Positions 1 through 11,656 of a stretch of 64,000 bases of DNA are shown one piece after another. Source of the DNA: Tanytarsus gracilentus (Eukaryota; Arthropoda; Insecta; Diptera; Chironomidae); contig JAXRKN010000044.1 of assembly GCA_038502055.1 (NCBI GenBank), positions 10,045,501-10,109,500 on the forward strand, given 5' to 3'. Made by a program: the position numbers and the translations under genes. The notes below the pieces were generated by a model. It saw only the letters and a program-made list of their open reading frames with translations, ran no database searches and had not been told where the DNA came from. Numbering within the stretch: the stretch's first letter is position 1; each line of letters starts with the position of its first letter.

Positions 1-2621
1 ATGATCGATAGAAGATGAGCACTTGAGGATCAGCCCAGATTTGCTTAGCATCAAAGTCTAAAATTCGAAGACTTTCTATCGATTGAGCTCGTGACAGTGC
101 CACATAAGCCTGCCCAGCTTCAAATACCTTTGAGAGGCTCATTTCGACACAATCAAGTGTGAGTCCTTGCGACTTGTGGATACTAATACAGTACGCTAGT
201 TTCAGAGGAACCTGCTTTCGCTGCAAAACAACTCCCGTTGGCAATCTAATCGACCATTTCTCAGGTTTAGCTGTGTACTCGACTTTGTTGCGAAATTTAA
301 CGACCGGAAAACTGTCCTCAAAACGTACAATTATTCCACGTGCACCGTTCACTAATCCGTTTGATAAATTGATATTCTTCAGCAACATTACTTGAGCGCC
401 TTCCTTCAGTATCAACTTATGAGGAACTGGCAATTGAGAGTCGAGAGTTTTTGTGAGATATATATCCGAATCGGTTGCCTCGAAAATCTTTTCTGGCGTT
501 TTCAGATTAGCTAATTTACTGTTATTCATATTGTCCGCGTCTCGAGTGTGCGAGCAAAGTTGTGTTGCCGTAATTCCATTTGATTCGATTACCTGTCCTG
601 CAGTAGCGAGTAATTGATTAGTCATCTCCGGCGTCACTCTTCCAATTCGAATGCTATTCAAAATTTCAATAAACTTTTCCTCCTTCTGTCGATAGACTTT
701 TTTAAGCTCGAATGCATCTTGAATACAGTTTGTCCATGATTTTGCTTGAAAACAAAAGCGATTGCGTGCCGGCTGTTGTGGCTTATTATCAAGTCTTGGC
801 TCTCGTTTTACAACTGGTGGAAGTTGAAAAAAGTCACCCGAGAGAATCAATTGAATACCGCCGAATGGCTTATCATTGCCTCGAACTTCACGAGCCACAT
901 TTTCAATCAACTGAAATTATTAATTTTTTAAATTTAACGAATAAAATTAAGTTAATTAAATGTTACATCAAAAAACTGAGCATCCACCATAGAGATTTCA
1001 TCAATGACTAGTATTTTGCATTTGCGCCAGGATCCTGATGCTGCTGGTCGTCTTGCCATTTCAACTGATGCCTTTAAGCTCTTATCGCCGGCTCCGATTC
1101 CTGCAAACGAATGAAGTGTGACGCCTCCAATTAGACATGCTGCTACGCCAGTCGATGCAGTCACAACCAAATTGTCGGGAGGAAACGATGAGATGATTTT
1201 CCTCAACAGATAAGACTTTCCACTTCCAGCGGCACCCGTGAAAAAGACACTACGTCCTCGTAAGCATGCTAAAAAAGATTCAAAATTTAACCGTCAGATG
1301 TCGCCGTTCAATCGTAAGTTGCCATGGAAAAATAAATTTTTTAGTTTACAAAACAAAACTTTTGTTGTGAGAATTTTGTGAGTTATGAATTAAAATCAGC
1401 GGCATTAATTGAAGCAATGGAAGTTCCCGTGAAATCGAATGCTTTTCAAATCAAGCCCGATCTAGAGAACATCATTCCACCGGCAGAAGTAAAGAAAATT
1501 ATTCAACAAGTGCTCAACGAAACGCTTTTAAGTGAGTTAAAGCAAAATTTCTGTATAATTTTGATGACACACATAAATGCTCTTTCAGATAAATCATACT
1601 CGACTGATAATGCTAAAGTTTGGTCCAAAAACATTGTGGACGACATAAATAGAAATTTGAATCAAGTCACTCAGCGATATAAACATGTCGTTAATGTTGT
1701 AATTACCCAGAAACTTGGTCAAGGTAACATCAGCCAACAAGTTAATTAAACTATTTTAGTAAATTCTTTTTAATTTGTAATTAAAGGCTTCAAATATATT
1801 GCGCGAGCACGATGGGACGGAGACACAGATAGACAAATTTCCGATTCTTTCGTAAACGATACTATCGTGTGCATTGTTACCGTGTTTGGCGTTTATCTGT
1901 ATTAGAAATAAATTAAAGTACCTTGTAAAACGGCATTTTGCTCCTCATTAAGTGCACTCATTTCAGCAATGTCATCTGGATTAGTCATCAACTTCCTCGG
2001 AGCGTTCGTGTCACGTTTACTTAACGGCGATGCAATTGATGGAGAATAAAGCTGTTTTGCCGCTTTCGGATTGTCTGTTTGTTTCAAGTCAGCTAGTCGG
2101 CGTTTCTTTGACACTGGCGACGGAGTTGTTACCGAACTTTTGCTCATTGCTTGCTTTTTCGCGCGATCTAGCTCAGCATTCGTAACCGGAGATATTTCGT
2201 CAAACTTGTCATGTTTTTCGGACAGCAAATGTTCTCTCAACTTCTTGTGCATCTGCTCCTTAGTCACTCCTTTAGTTTCCTCCTGATGCTTGGCCATTTT
2301 AATGTACAGAATCTTTAAAAATATCACAAGACTTGCCGGCGCTGAATTGCTTATGTAAACATTACATTTTTCGTTAAGGAACTTGATACTGGCCTTTCCC
2401 TCGCTCATGAACTTCTTATGAACATTTATATCCTTGATTTTGAGCTTGGTCGTTTGAATTTTATCCTGACTAACTTCCAAAAACATTTCCCTGATGTCAT
2501 TTCTCAAAATTTTCACCATTCCAATTTTATAAGTGAGCTTCCGCATCGCCACTCCCTGCTGATTGAGCCACTCTACGTTAACGCAACCAACAACGACCGG
2601 TTCTTCCATCTTTTCTGTCAA
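1..2621 (-). CDS. Pif1: Pif1 ATP-dependent 5'-3' DNA helicase (3' end cut by window edge)
   Basis: Three coding exons on the minus strand: 2621-1922, 1268-967 and 910-1, with GT-AG introns and consistent phase. About 637 codons are present, close to the usual full length of Pif1 (640-660 aa), so only a short C-terminal tail should be missing beyond base 1. The long last exon has no stop before the edge. Seen: a poorly conserved N-terminal region with a basic Ser/Pro-rich stretch, LNEEQ just before the intron, Walker A GAAGSGKS (about residues 245-252), Walker B VIDEISMVD, GDFFQLPPV, GAQVMLLKN, NGARG, and the SF1B motifs SIHKSQG and VALSRA. From the family: Pif1 unwinds G-quadruplexes and DNA-RNA hybrids and acts at telomeres, replication forks and in mitochondria. 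The 653-bp first intron contains a dynein light-chain gene on the other strand. The start at 2621 faces Rpn3 head to head. Confidence 0.95.
1417..1905 (+). CDS. Dynlt2b: Tctex1-family dynein light chain (DYNLT2B/TCTEX1D2-like), nested in a Pif1 intron
   Basis: Exons 1417-1531, 1589-1723 and 1787-1905 join in frame to about 122 aa, with introns of 57 and 63 bp. Seen: an N-terminal LKPDLE-like entry (IKPDLENIIPP), then a helix rich in Val/Ile/Lys, a VVNVVITQKLGQG strand, ARARWDGDTD, and a C-terminal FVNDTIVCIVTVFG strand. This is the fold signature of Tctex1 light chains and best matches the TCTEX1D2 (DYNLT2B) branch by the WD-x-DTD and FxND motifs. Family role: light chain of cytoplasmic dynein-2, used in retrograde intraflagellar transport in cilia. 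The ATG at 1417 is the first in-frame ATG; there is no ATG further upstream in the open frame. The gene lies inside the 1269-1921 intron of Pif1 on the opposite strand. Its stop is only 16 bases from the Pif1 exon, and an AATAAA follows at once. Confidence 0.9.
1907..1912 (+). terminator. Polyadenylation signal of the nested dynein light chain
   Basis: AATAAA starts one base after the stop codon of the dynein light chain. Cleavage 10-30 bases downstream would fall at or inside the end of Pif1 exon 1, so the two mature transcripts are predicted to touch or overlap in antisense. Confidence 0.55.
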
Positions 2622-2837
2622 ATTAATTGATTTTAATTTAATTTGAAGTTTTTTTGTTTACAAAAAAAAAGAAAGCGGTTATGAAGCGGGGTGTGTCAAG
2701 TGAGTGCTCGTCTCCCACAACATTCGAGTTACAACTGAAAGTGATTTTGCAAATTCTTTGAAGAATTGAAATAAAATGTAAGTAAAATAAGGTAGTGCTT
2801 AACAATAGTTTAATTCACTTACAAAGACAGATTAACA
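2622..2837. promoter_or_regulatory. Shared head-to-head promoter region, Pif1 / Rpn3
   Basis: 216 bp separate the divergent start codons. The middle (about 2670-2740) is less AT-rich than its surroundings. On the Rpn3 side a GTAAGT at about 2777 and a pyrimidine/AG boundary just before 2831 suggest a small 5'UTR intron. No convincing TATA box is seen. A bidirectional promoter is inferred from spacing alone. Confidence 0.5.
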
Positions 2838-4349
2838 ATGCCCGCACCACAAGATGTTGAAATGGAAGTTGTAGAGAGTACTGAAGCAGATCCTAAAAAA
2901 GATTCTGATGTTACGGCAGTTCAGGAGATTCGTGAACATGTAAAGCAAATCGATAAGGCCGTTTCGAGCAAGGAGCCTCGCTTTATTCTTCGCGTATTAC
3001 GCTCATTGCCAACGACTCGTCGAAAGTTGAATGGAAATGTTTTGAGAACTTTGGCAAATCATCTTTATCCAGCGGGTGCCGAGAGAGAGGCTATTTTGGT
3101 CTTTGTTGAAGAGGCATCATCGAATGTTGAGCAAGAAGAGAAGAGACCTAGAGCTGTTGTAAAGAGTCCACTGCCCGAAGTCGACGCTTATTATCATTTG
3201 TTATCCCTTGTTAGACTCCTCGATGCGAATCTTCTCGATAAGGCATCGCAGTGTGGTAAGTAACTCTAAATCTCTATTCAGTCGCAGTCTTAATTAAATA
3301 TTATTTTAGCTCAACAGTTGATGAACAAAATTACATCGCAGAATCGTCGATCACTTGATCTGATTGCCGCCAAGAGTTATTTCTATCACTCACGCGTAGC
3401 TGAATTGACCAATAAGTTGGATACCATTCGTGGATTTCTTCATGCTCGTTTAAGAACCGCTACACTTCGTAATGACTTCGAGGGACAGGCGGTCCTAATT
3501 AATTGCCTCTTGCGCAATTATCTTCATTATTCACTCTACGATCAGGCTGATAAACTCGTCAATAAGTCCGTATTTCCCGAGTGTGCCAGCAACAATGAAT
3601 GGGCTCGCTTCTTGTACTACTTGGGACGCATTAAGGGTGCAAAATTAGAATATTCAGTTGCACATAAGCATCTCATTCAGGCGATGCGTAAAGCTCCGCA
3701 ACATGCTGCCGTTGGTTTCCGTCAAACCGTTCAGAAACTGGTGATTGTAGTCGAATTGCTCTTGGGCGATATTCCCGATCGACAGATTTTCCGTCAATCA
3801 GCGCTTCGTCGCTCACTCCTACCCTACTTCCAGCTCACTCAGGCCGTTCGATTAGGAAACTTGAAGCGCTTTGGAGAGGTGCTTGCAAACTATGGCGAGA
3901 AATTCCGTCAAGATTATACTTTCACTCTCATTATTCGCTTGCGTCACAATGTCATTAAGACGGCCATTCGATCAATTGGACTCTCGTATTCGCGTATTTC
4001 ACCCGCAGACATTGCTAAGAAATTGGGCATCGAATCGAAGGAAGATGCTGAATTTATCGTTGCAAAGGCCATTCGAGATGGCGTCATTGAGGCATCGCTC
4101 GATCCCGAGAAAGATTTCATGCGTAGCAAAGAGAGCACTGATATATATTCGACACGCGAGCCTCAATTGGCCTTCCATCAGCGCATAACTTTCTGCTTGG
4201 ACTTGCATAATCAATCGGTGAAAGCAATGCGCTATCCACCAAAATCATATGGCAAGGACTTGGAGAGTGCCGAAGAGAGAATTGAACGTGAACAGCAAGA
4301 AGTTGAATTGGCCAAGGAAATGGCTGAGGATGATGATGATGGCTTCTAA
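2838..4349 (+). CDS. Rpn3: 26S proteasome regulatory subunit Rpn3 (PSMD3)
   Basis: Two exons, 2838-3255 and 3310-4349, join in phase to 485 aa, the size expected for insect Rpn3 (about 490 aa; Dox-A2 in Drosophila). Seen: an acidic N-terminus, a helical TPR-like region, the C-terminal PCI winged-helix stretch (DIAKKLGIESKEDAEFIV), and a charged acidic tail ending in Asp residues and GF. Family role: non-ATPase lid subunit of the 19S regulatory particle, which scaffolds the deubiquitinating lid on the 26S proteasome in cytosol and nucleus. The ATG at 2838 follows a likely 5'UTR acceptor and the translation starts with a typical MPAPQDVEME. Polyadenylation probably uses AATAAA at 4400-4405. The gene is head to head with Pif1 and tail to tail with hopscotch. 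Confidence 0.96.
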
Positions 4350-5190
4350 ACTTTTTATAACTTAAATGCTTCATTATATATCTCAAAAAAAATTACTAAA
4401 ATAAAATATTCAATTCGATTAAATTTTTCATTTTTCATTTTATTTTCATTTCAGAATAACCAAAAACTACGATTCAATGATATCCAATTTAAAAAGGCAT
4501 TTTAAAAAAAATTATTTGTATTATATCCAAGTGTCTGCATCTTTTCAAGTAGATTTTTCATTTAAAGACTTTTTTTTGTATTGATTTCAGCAATAAGAAC
4601 ATTTTGCTTACTCGCTAAACAATTTGCGGCATGAATAGACATTGAAATTGACATTTTTTTCTCATCAATTAACACTTAGTGATCGTTTAACATTTAACCA
4701 AAAAATTACTCTAAAAGTTAAATTCTTTCGTTCCCTCTCTTTATATATAACTCTCACTCTTTCTCACATCTCTATAATTATTTTTAATAATTGATTCTCA
4801 ATTATCTTACTATCTAGAAATTTCAATGTAGATTTTTCATTTTAGTAAATAGGTAAAATTCTAAAATACAAATAGAGGGCGGAAAAGGTGAAACATTTTT
4901 TTCTCTGTTTAGTAAGAAGACACATTGGGTTAAAATTAAAGCCATTTCAGTCCGTCACATAAAGATAAGTGAGAATATATTTATAAAACATTTTTTTTAA
5001 AAAGCGAGCGAATTTCCGTTCAGTTTCAATTTTTATAGGTAAGTATAGCTTAGATAGGGCTCAATGATCAGGTATTTTCTTAAAATTTCAACAAGTACAT
5101 CACACAGCTTTATCAGCATTTAACATTCATTAAAAAAATCTTTTTTGCACATTTTTTCTTCTTCGATTTAAACACTTTACCATTTAATTA
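4350..5190. other. Intergenic, convergent 3' ends of Rpn3 and hop
   Basis: 841 bp of AT-rich DNA between two stop codons. It holds the Rpn3 poly(A) signal (4400-4405) and probably the 3'UTR of hop. TTTATT at 4439-4444 would serve the minus strand. No coding potential is seen. Confidence 0.6.
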
Positions 5191-8100
5191 TTAAACAGCT
5201 TCTCGCGAGAGGTTCTGAAATCGTTGTAGAATTGCACCGAAAGACGGTCTTTGTTGAGAGTTTTCATTCCAGCACGGCAGCATTAGATCTTCGTAGACGT
5301 GTTGCGGACAAAATGAAGGTTTCGGCAGTCGAACACCCTCCTTAAGTAGCTTTAATATTTGCTCACCACTCTGCATAATGCTCTCGTCATTGACGAGATT
5401 AGGAGAATCACCGAAACTATACATTTCAAACAGCGTCACAGCATAACTCCACACGTCGGACTTTGAACTAAATCGATAGTTTTCAATACACTCTGGCGCA
5501 TACCATTTGATTGGTAGTTTTCTACTGCGAGAATAGACGTAATAGCCATTCTGATTCGTTGCTTGTGCCAGACCGAAATCGGAAATTTTGCAGGTGGCAT
5601 TTATGATTTTATCACTCGAAACCAGCACATTGCGTGCCGCCAGATCTCTATGTACAATTTCACGCTGCTCCAAGTAACGCATTCCCTATTAATTAGGAGA
5701 AGGAAAATAATAATTAGTCGAATAATTAAGAATCGCAACCACACGCATTGCTTACTTTCGCTATATCTTCGGCAAATTGCAGCAGATGCTCGACTTTCAA
5801 TTCACTCCTATGAATATTTAGATGACGATGTAAAGTGCGTGGCATAAACTCCATAATGATTATTAGTGGAGTTTCCATAAAGCCATAAATCTTCACAATA
5901 TTCTCATGCGAAAGCTTTTTCATTAGCTTGGCCTCGTGAACAAAATCTTTGTACACCGATATGTCATTCGAATCAATGTGCAGGAGTCGCTTGATGGCGA
6001 CTTTTATCTCCGTTAATCCATCTTCATTATATGTCTCTAGTGTTCCCTTATAGACTAAGCCATGATTACCCTGCAATTTAATTGATTGAAAAAAAAATAT
6101 GTACAATTGATGTTCAATTAAACCTACCCGTCCCTCTTCTCCTTGGAAAATAATTTTTGTATCGTTATCAAATTCTAATACGCCGGTGCTTGCACTCAAG
6201 TATTCGTCGAAAAAATCATCGTAAGTGTCAAGCGTCATTCCTGAGCCATTCGGTGAATGACCATTCAAGAGTGAAACTTGACTCGATCCCCCATTACTCG
6301 ATCCTCCACCATTCTCAATATATGCCGTCGTCGTGATTGTGCTGGGAAAGGACGGAACGTAGGTGTTTTCAGTTTCCACAGATCTTATGCTGTTGTTGTA
6401 CTCTGAGTGATAATTATTATTATTATGGCGTGAATTACCATTGCAGATAATTCCATTCTTTCCGTTATGATGCGATGAGACACTAATGCCATTGACCTGA
6501 TGAGGCTCCGCATAGTTTCGTGATAATTTTGTTTCTGAAATAGTTCAGGAATCATTAATAAAATGCTTAAAGAAACATGTAAAAAGTAATACTCACTGGC
6601 ATCGACTAAAATTGAGCAAATTATTTGTGTTAGTGGCCGTTTATCGGGATCTCCATCCCATCCCAAGAGCATGAGATTGTAGATGGCAGGTAGGACTAAA
6701 CACTCGAGGGGCTTAGCGAGTCGGTTTCCGTTGAGGAAAAAATTCATGATATTTGTGTGGTCGTGAAAAGGAGATGCGCCTCGTGAGAAAATCTCCCAAA
6801 GAGTCGTCGAATAAGCCCATATATCGGCTTTTGGGTTACGTCTGCTTTCGTTTAAGTTTTTGTAATCCTCGATGGGTATCCATGGCACATCGTTGACATT
6901 ATAAGTATTAGGTATGCCTGGATCGGCCAGTTTAACGACAAATTCTCTCTCTGGCAAAAATTGTGTAACTTCAAGTGATGAACATCGAATACGTCCATGC
7001 ACTATTTGATTTTCTTGCTAAATATGTAAATAAAGTTAATAAATAAAGGTGAGATAAATAATATTTAAACGTACCAAGTAGTGAAGTGCTTTCGCAAGTG
7101 AAAATGCAGTTTCAACAAGATTCAATAAATTTATACTTTTTCTGTCTTTATGTGACCTCAAAAATTCATCCAACGGTCCATGGGATATCGATTCGAAAAC
7201 GAGAGAAATTGGCTGATGCAGCGTAAGTCCATGCATACGAACGATCTCTGACAAGTCAAGCTTTCCCCACCAGTCAGCGAGCTTTACAAAATCCGCAAGC
7301 TTATTTGTCACTTCCGATTGCTTGAGAATTTTTAATGTCACATTAATTTTCTTCTTGCCATTCGGCTGAATTAGTTCAGCTTTCATTCGAGTAAAAATTC
7401 TATCACTATAGTCCCGCTGTTCCCATTTATAGAGCAAAAGATCGTTGGCCGCATTAAGCAATAAAGGATTTTTACCCTTCAATCCCGTGGGCGATGTCAC
7501 TGTCGTTGACATGGTAGTCTTTACTGAAGTTTGACATAGTAAAAGCAAAGGCGATTTATCGTGTGGCGATGATTGTAAACGAAAATAATTTGAACGACCT
7601 TCGAGTGGAATGCTTTTTGCCAATTCTGTCAGTACATTAAAGACACTTCCCATGTCATTGTCATTTTGAAACAATGTCCATTTGCCGCTGGCACCTTCGT
7701 ACTGAATCTTAAATGTTTCCGGCTGATTCTCTTTGGTAACGATATCGATGTAGTAGGTGTCAAAGATTTTCTCACACTGACGAATGATGAAGGTGCCGAC
7801 ATCGGAATTTCTATCTTCAAGTTTACTGTACGAATAAGTACCACCAATTGGCCCGTGAATTTTCAGCTCACTGAGAAATTTCAAAGACGGCGATCTGTGA
7901 CAAAAAGAGAAGAAGGAAAAATTTAATTTGACGATGATTGACAGGTGTAGCTAATTAGTAGGAGCAAAAATTTATTGACTTAAACCATCTGTAGTAGTTA
8001 AACTCACCCTAATGAAGAACATAGATCTGTATCCCATTTGGTTGTCAGGCGATAATAGGTACATAAACAGCTTACAAATGATTCCATCACTTCACAACTT

Positions 8101-9490
8101 TCCATATTGATTAAAACACCCACCGGTGAATTTTGAATTTCCAGGCTCACGATGTTGGACTCGCGATCAATTTGGATGGTGTAAAAATCAGCAAAATTAG
8201 CGATGTGCTTCCACTGGAGAGAAAATAAAAGATGTCAATTGAAAATTGCTTTATATTGATCAATGTCTTCAGCTAACAAACCAACAAAATTAGAAATTAA
8301 ATTATTGTATTAAACTTTACAAAGCGTGCCTTCTCACAAACAAAACTATCACTAAAGATTTGTGAGATTTTCATTTAATTTATTTATTTCTTTTTGTAAT
8401 TGTAATTCAAAGCACATTAGCATGAAAACTCATTAATTTAAAAGCAGAGTATATAATGTGATTTCTTATAAACTGCCTTAATTAGGAATTGATTAGACGC
8501 ACGTTGCTAATCATACGAAAAATTTCTTATTTACGCGATTAAATTGAGTGTTTAATATATGCTAATAGAGAATTTCCCTTAAATTGGCTTAATATATTAC
8601 GAAAAAATGTTGAAGCGATATCAATCTTACATACATAGCTTTATATAGGATTAACTTACCGTTCCTTTATATTCATACAGCATTCTCAGCCCGGGTTGTT
8701 CATCGTGATATGGTGCAATTTGAAAGCGAACACGACATTGTCCTTTCAAGTTATCCTCGGGAGGATAGTCAGTTGTTGCAGTATATTCTTCGATCATGTA
8801 ACTGGGGGCTTTCGATTCAATTTGATTTATATAAATGCCTTTGACGTATCTAGAATTGTGAAATAAAAGAAGAAAATGTTTTCATCCTTTTGTTTTAGGC
8901 AAACAATAATGTTGTACTCACAATGGATCAAATTCGACATTGCTCATTTCCCGAAGCTTCTTTAGTGATTCGTTCTTGGCAAAGTAGATATTTTCCTTCA
9001 AAATTTTCTTCGGAATGTAGTACTTGCAATTTCTTTTATAATAGTCCCAATCGCGTCTATTTTCTACCATATCGACGTACATGCTGCTCACACAGAGTCC
9101 TAAAATGGCATTTTTATGATTCGGATAGCCTACTTCGGGTATTGAATTGTTGAGCACATCGTGTCTCATTTGGTGATACAGGTAGTCATATGCCTCTGGA
9201 TTGAGCTGTTTTAATTCCGATAGCGTTGGAGTCTTAAATCGAATACGAAATTCATATTTTCCATCCTTGACGAGTGGACGCGAGTCTGCGAGCCATATTT
9301 GCTTTCCGTAGACTCTTAGGCCGAAGAGCAATTGAACGAGCGGAGGAAAATTCCATTTTTTGCACAGCTCTTTGCACACCTCCTCACACGTATCATTTCG
9401 ATTGTGCTTAATTGATTCAAAAGATCCGCTCTTGTAGCAGAAAACTAGTGAATTTATTTCATTGGGCTCCATGCTCCACATTGTATTCAT
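5191..9490 (-). CDS. hop: Janus tyrosine kinase, hopscotch orthologue
   Basis: Eight coding exons: 9490-8922, 8849-8660, 8213-8008, 7894-7075, 7017-6597, 6534-6128, 6070-5756 and 5685-5191. All junctions keep phase and give 1140 aa, the normal JAK size. Order of domains: FERM (about 1-320), SH2-like (about 325-430, with GTFIIR at the place of FLVR), JH2 pseudokinase (about 455-735; HRD replaced by HGR and DFG by DPG, as usual in JAKs), a Ser/Gly/Asn-rich linker, and JH1 kinase (about 855-1135). JH1 is complete: glycine loop GNHGLVYKG, VAIK lysine, HRDLAARN with Asp990, DFG at 1012-1014, tandem activation-loop tyrosines 1024-1025, and WYAPE. Family role: bound to Domeless-type cytokine receptors, it phosphorylates STAT92E in development and immunity. 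The JH2-JH1 linker is unusually long. The first in-frame ATG of the FERM exon was taken as start; further 5' exons would be non-coding. Confidence 0.95.
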
Positions 9491-11656
9491 CTTCTTGATG
9501 CTCTCTTGAGCGACGTGATGTGTATAAAAGGAAAAGAGAATTGCAATCGACTCGAGTGTCGCTTGTACAAGAGAACATTACACTTCACTTATGTTGAATG
9601 AGCAGCACTCAGTTTAAAAGAATGTTCATTTCATTTATAGTTGTGTTTAGATTAAATGCATTTAGTCAGCACATTTTTTGTTTGTTTTATGTATATATAT
9701 ATTTTTTGCACACTAATCACTAAACGTTCTATTCCTATTTAACAAATTTAGACAATGTTCCCCTCAAATTTCGTTGTTTTTTTGCTTTTAAATAATTTTT
9801 TTTACAGATGTTGTCGATGATGATCACTGCGTACTGAAATGATAGCAAAATGTATGTTTTTTAGTCTACAGATCGAAGATGTGTGTATTAAAATAAACTA
9901 CATTACTCGAAATGCTAAAAGAGGGAGGAAAAATTACTCAATTGAGTCTGACTGCTAGAAAGAGAGTGAAATGTACATGAGTAAAAATGCACATGAAGAG
10001 TTGTTGTTGGCCGCTATAATTAAATCAGAGAATGAAGCATTGAGAAGACTCATTTTCTTCTTTTCTATCGCATCATTATCAATCTGTTCTATACTCATTA
10101 TATTTGCCATTGCTAAATTTATTTCTCTTTTTTTTCATTACTTGTATAAATGGCAGTTTCGTGTGGCTTGATAAGAAGACAGTTCCGTGTGGGAGTAAAG
10201 TAGAAAATTTTCAAATTTTTTAAATTGACAAGATTTTTAAAATATTTATTATAAATAGACAGTAGCAAGCTATATAAACTCTAATTAATTTAGTTTTTAA
10301 AAACATTTTTTTATAACTTTGTTATATAAATTCATTTCATTGCATTCAAGGAAAATCATACTTTTAAATACTCGGTAAAAATCAATGATGATAAGATTTT
10401 TTTTAGCAATTGCTATGAGAGAAACAACATCGTCATAGCAAATTAGAAGAATGCATTTAAAACTTACACGATATAACTGTCTTTGATGTTAATCGACTCA
10501 ATTTTGTGTCACAGACGGATCATAGACGATTCAATATGATTAATTTTAATCAGCACGGTTGTTAAAAGCTTTTAAGTATTTGCGGCATAATTTTGTTTTA
10601 TATTTTAATAGTCGCAATAAAAAAAGTTGAAGTTTTCTTTAGCTAGTCAAAATGTTGAGACTTAAAAGTTGCCTTAAGCTTCGAAGACTTCAAAAAATAA
10701 CGTTAAAATCATATTGAAGTTAAAATATATACGAAACTCTTTGGAGCAGAAGATTAAGTGACAGATATTGTAGAAGAAATAAAGCGCTCGGTTAGATGTG
10801 AAGAGAATTTGCAACAAGTTTTATGTAAATGATTTTCACATGAAAAGCACAAACTTACCCAAATATTATCTTTTAGTTCAAATAGATACACACGGCAGTC
10901 GACGAAGGTTGTCAATTACGTCGTTGAGATTATTTTCGTTCTTCTCTTCTTCTCCTATCCTTTATTGTGGTCTTTCTTGATTAATTACTTCACTCTTCTT
11001 CTTGTATGCTGCAGATATATATTTTCTTTTTATCACAACTAAGTTAAACGATGTAGGCGATTTTATAATTAATTCAGAACTTTTTCGAGCTATTCCTGCA
11101 TCGACTTATCACAAGGAAAGCTGGCACTAATTTTTTTTAATCACAAATAAACTTTTTTCTTTTTCTTCATACGATTCGCCTTTTTGAATTATTTATTTTT
11201 TTTTTCTCTGTTCTCCATTTTCCCCGATTTGCCTATAATTGAATTTTTATCCGCTATCCTTTCTTTGATTCACACCACTTTGTACTCTCGGAATATTGCA
11301 CTATTTAACAAAGTTTTTAACTACTTTAAAGCATTATTTTCGCGTTTAATTCGACCCGAAAGCTAATTATTTATATTTTACTTTTCCGAATTTGACGATA
11401 CGAGGGGAGGAAAACAGGGTAGGGATTATTTTTTTGTTTGGGGGTTGAATAAAAATTTTGTAACTCTCAATTAGTTTATAAACTCTATTTTCCTACTTAA
11501 TTGAAATCATTAACAAAGCTAAATTAAAAAAATTATACATTTATGCTTCCTTTTGTCGACCCTCGTATCTCGTTTAGTTGCGCTCCCCTTCACATGGTGT
11601 AGAAGTTTTTTTTTGGAGATAAAAAGAAGAAATAATTTTTAATTCGCGTTAAAAAA
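9491..11656. other. 2.2-kb divergent intergenic region between hop and the ZAD zinc-finger gene
   Basis: AT-rich, with no open frame over 70 codons that resembles a protein. It must hold the 5'UTR and promoter of hop and the promoter of the zinc-finger gene. A TATAAAAG lies at about 9521 on the plus strand, but it points away from hop. Nothing else is recognisable. Confidence 0.5.

Noticed and set aside
6385..6533. Continuation of the hop pseudokinase exon in the frame ending at 6385
   Set aside because: It reads through intron 5 in the wrong frame. Splicing 6597 to 6534 leads into the frame that continues to the kinase domain.
9971..10171. 66-codon open frame with a hydrophobic segment upstream of hop
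   Set aside because: Hydrophobicity comes from AT-rich codons; no signal of conservation, and it lies where the hop promoter or 5'UTR is expected.
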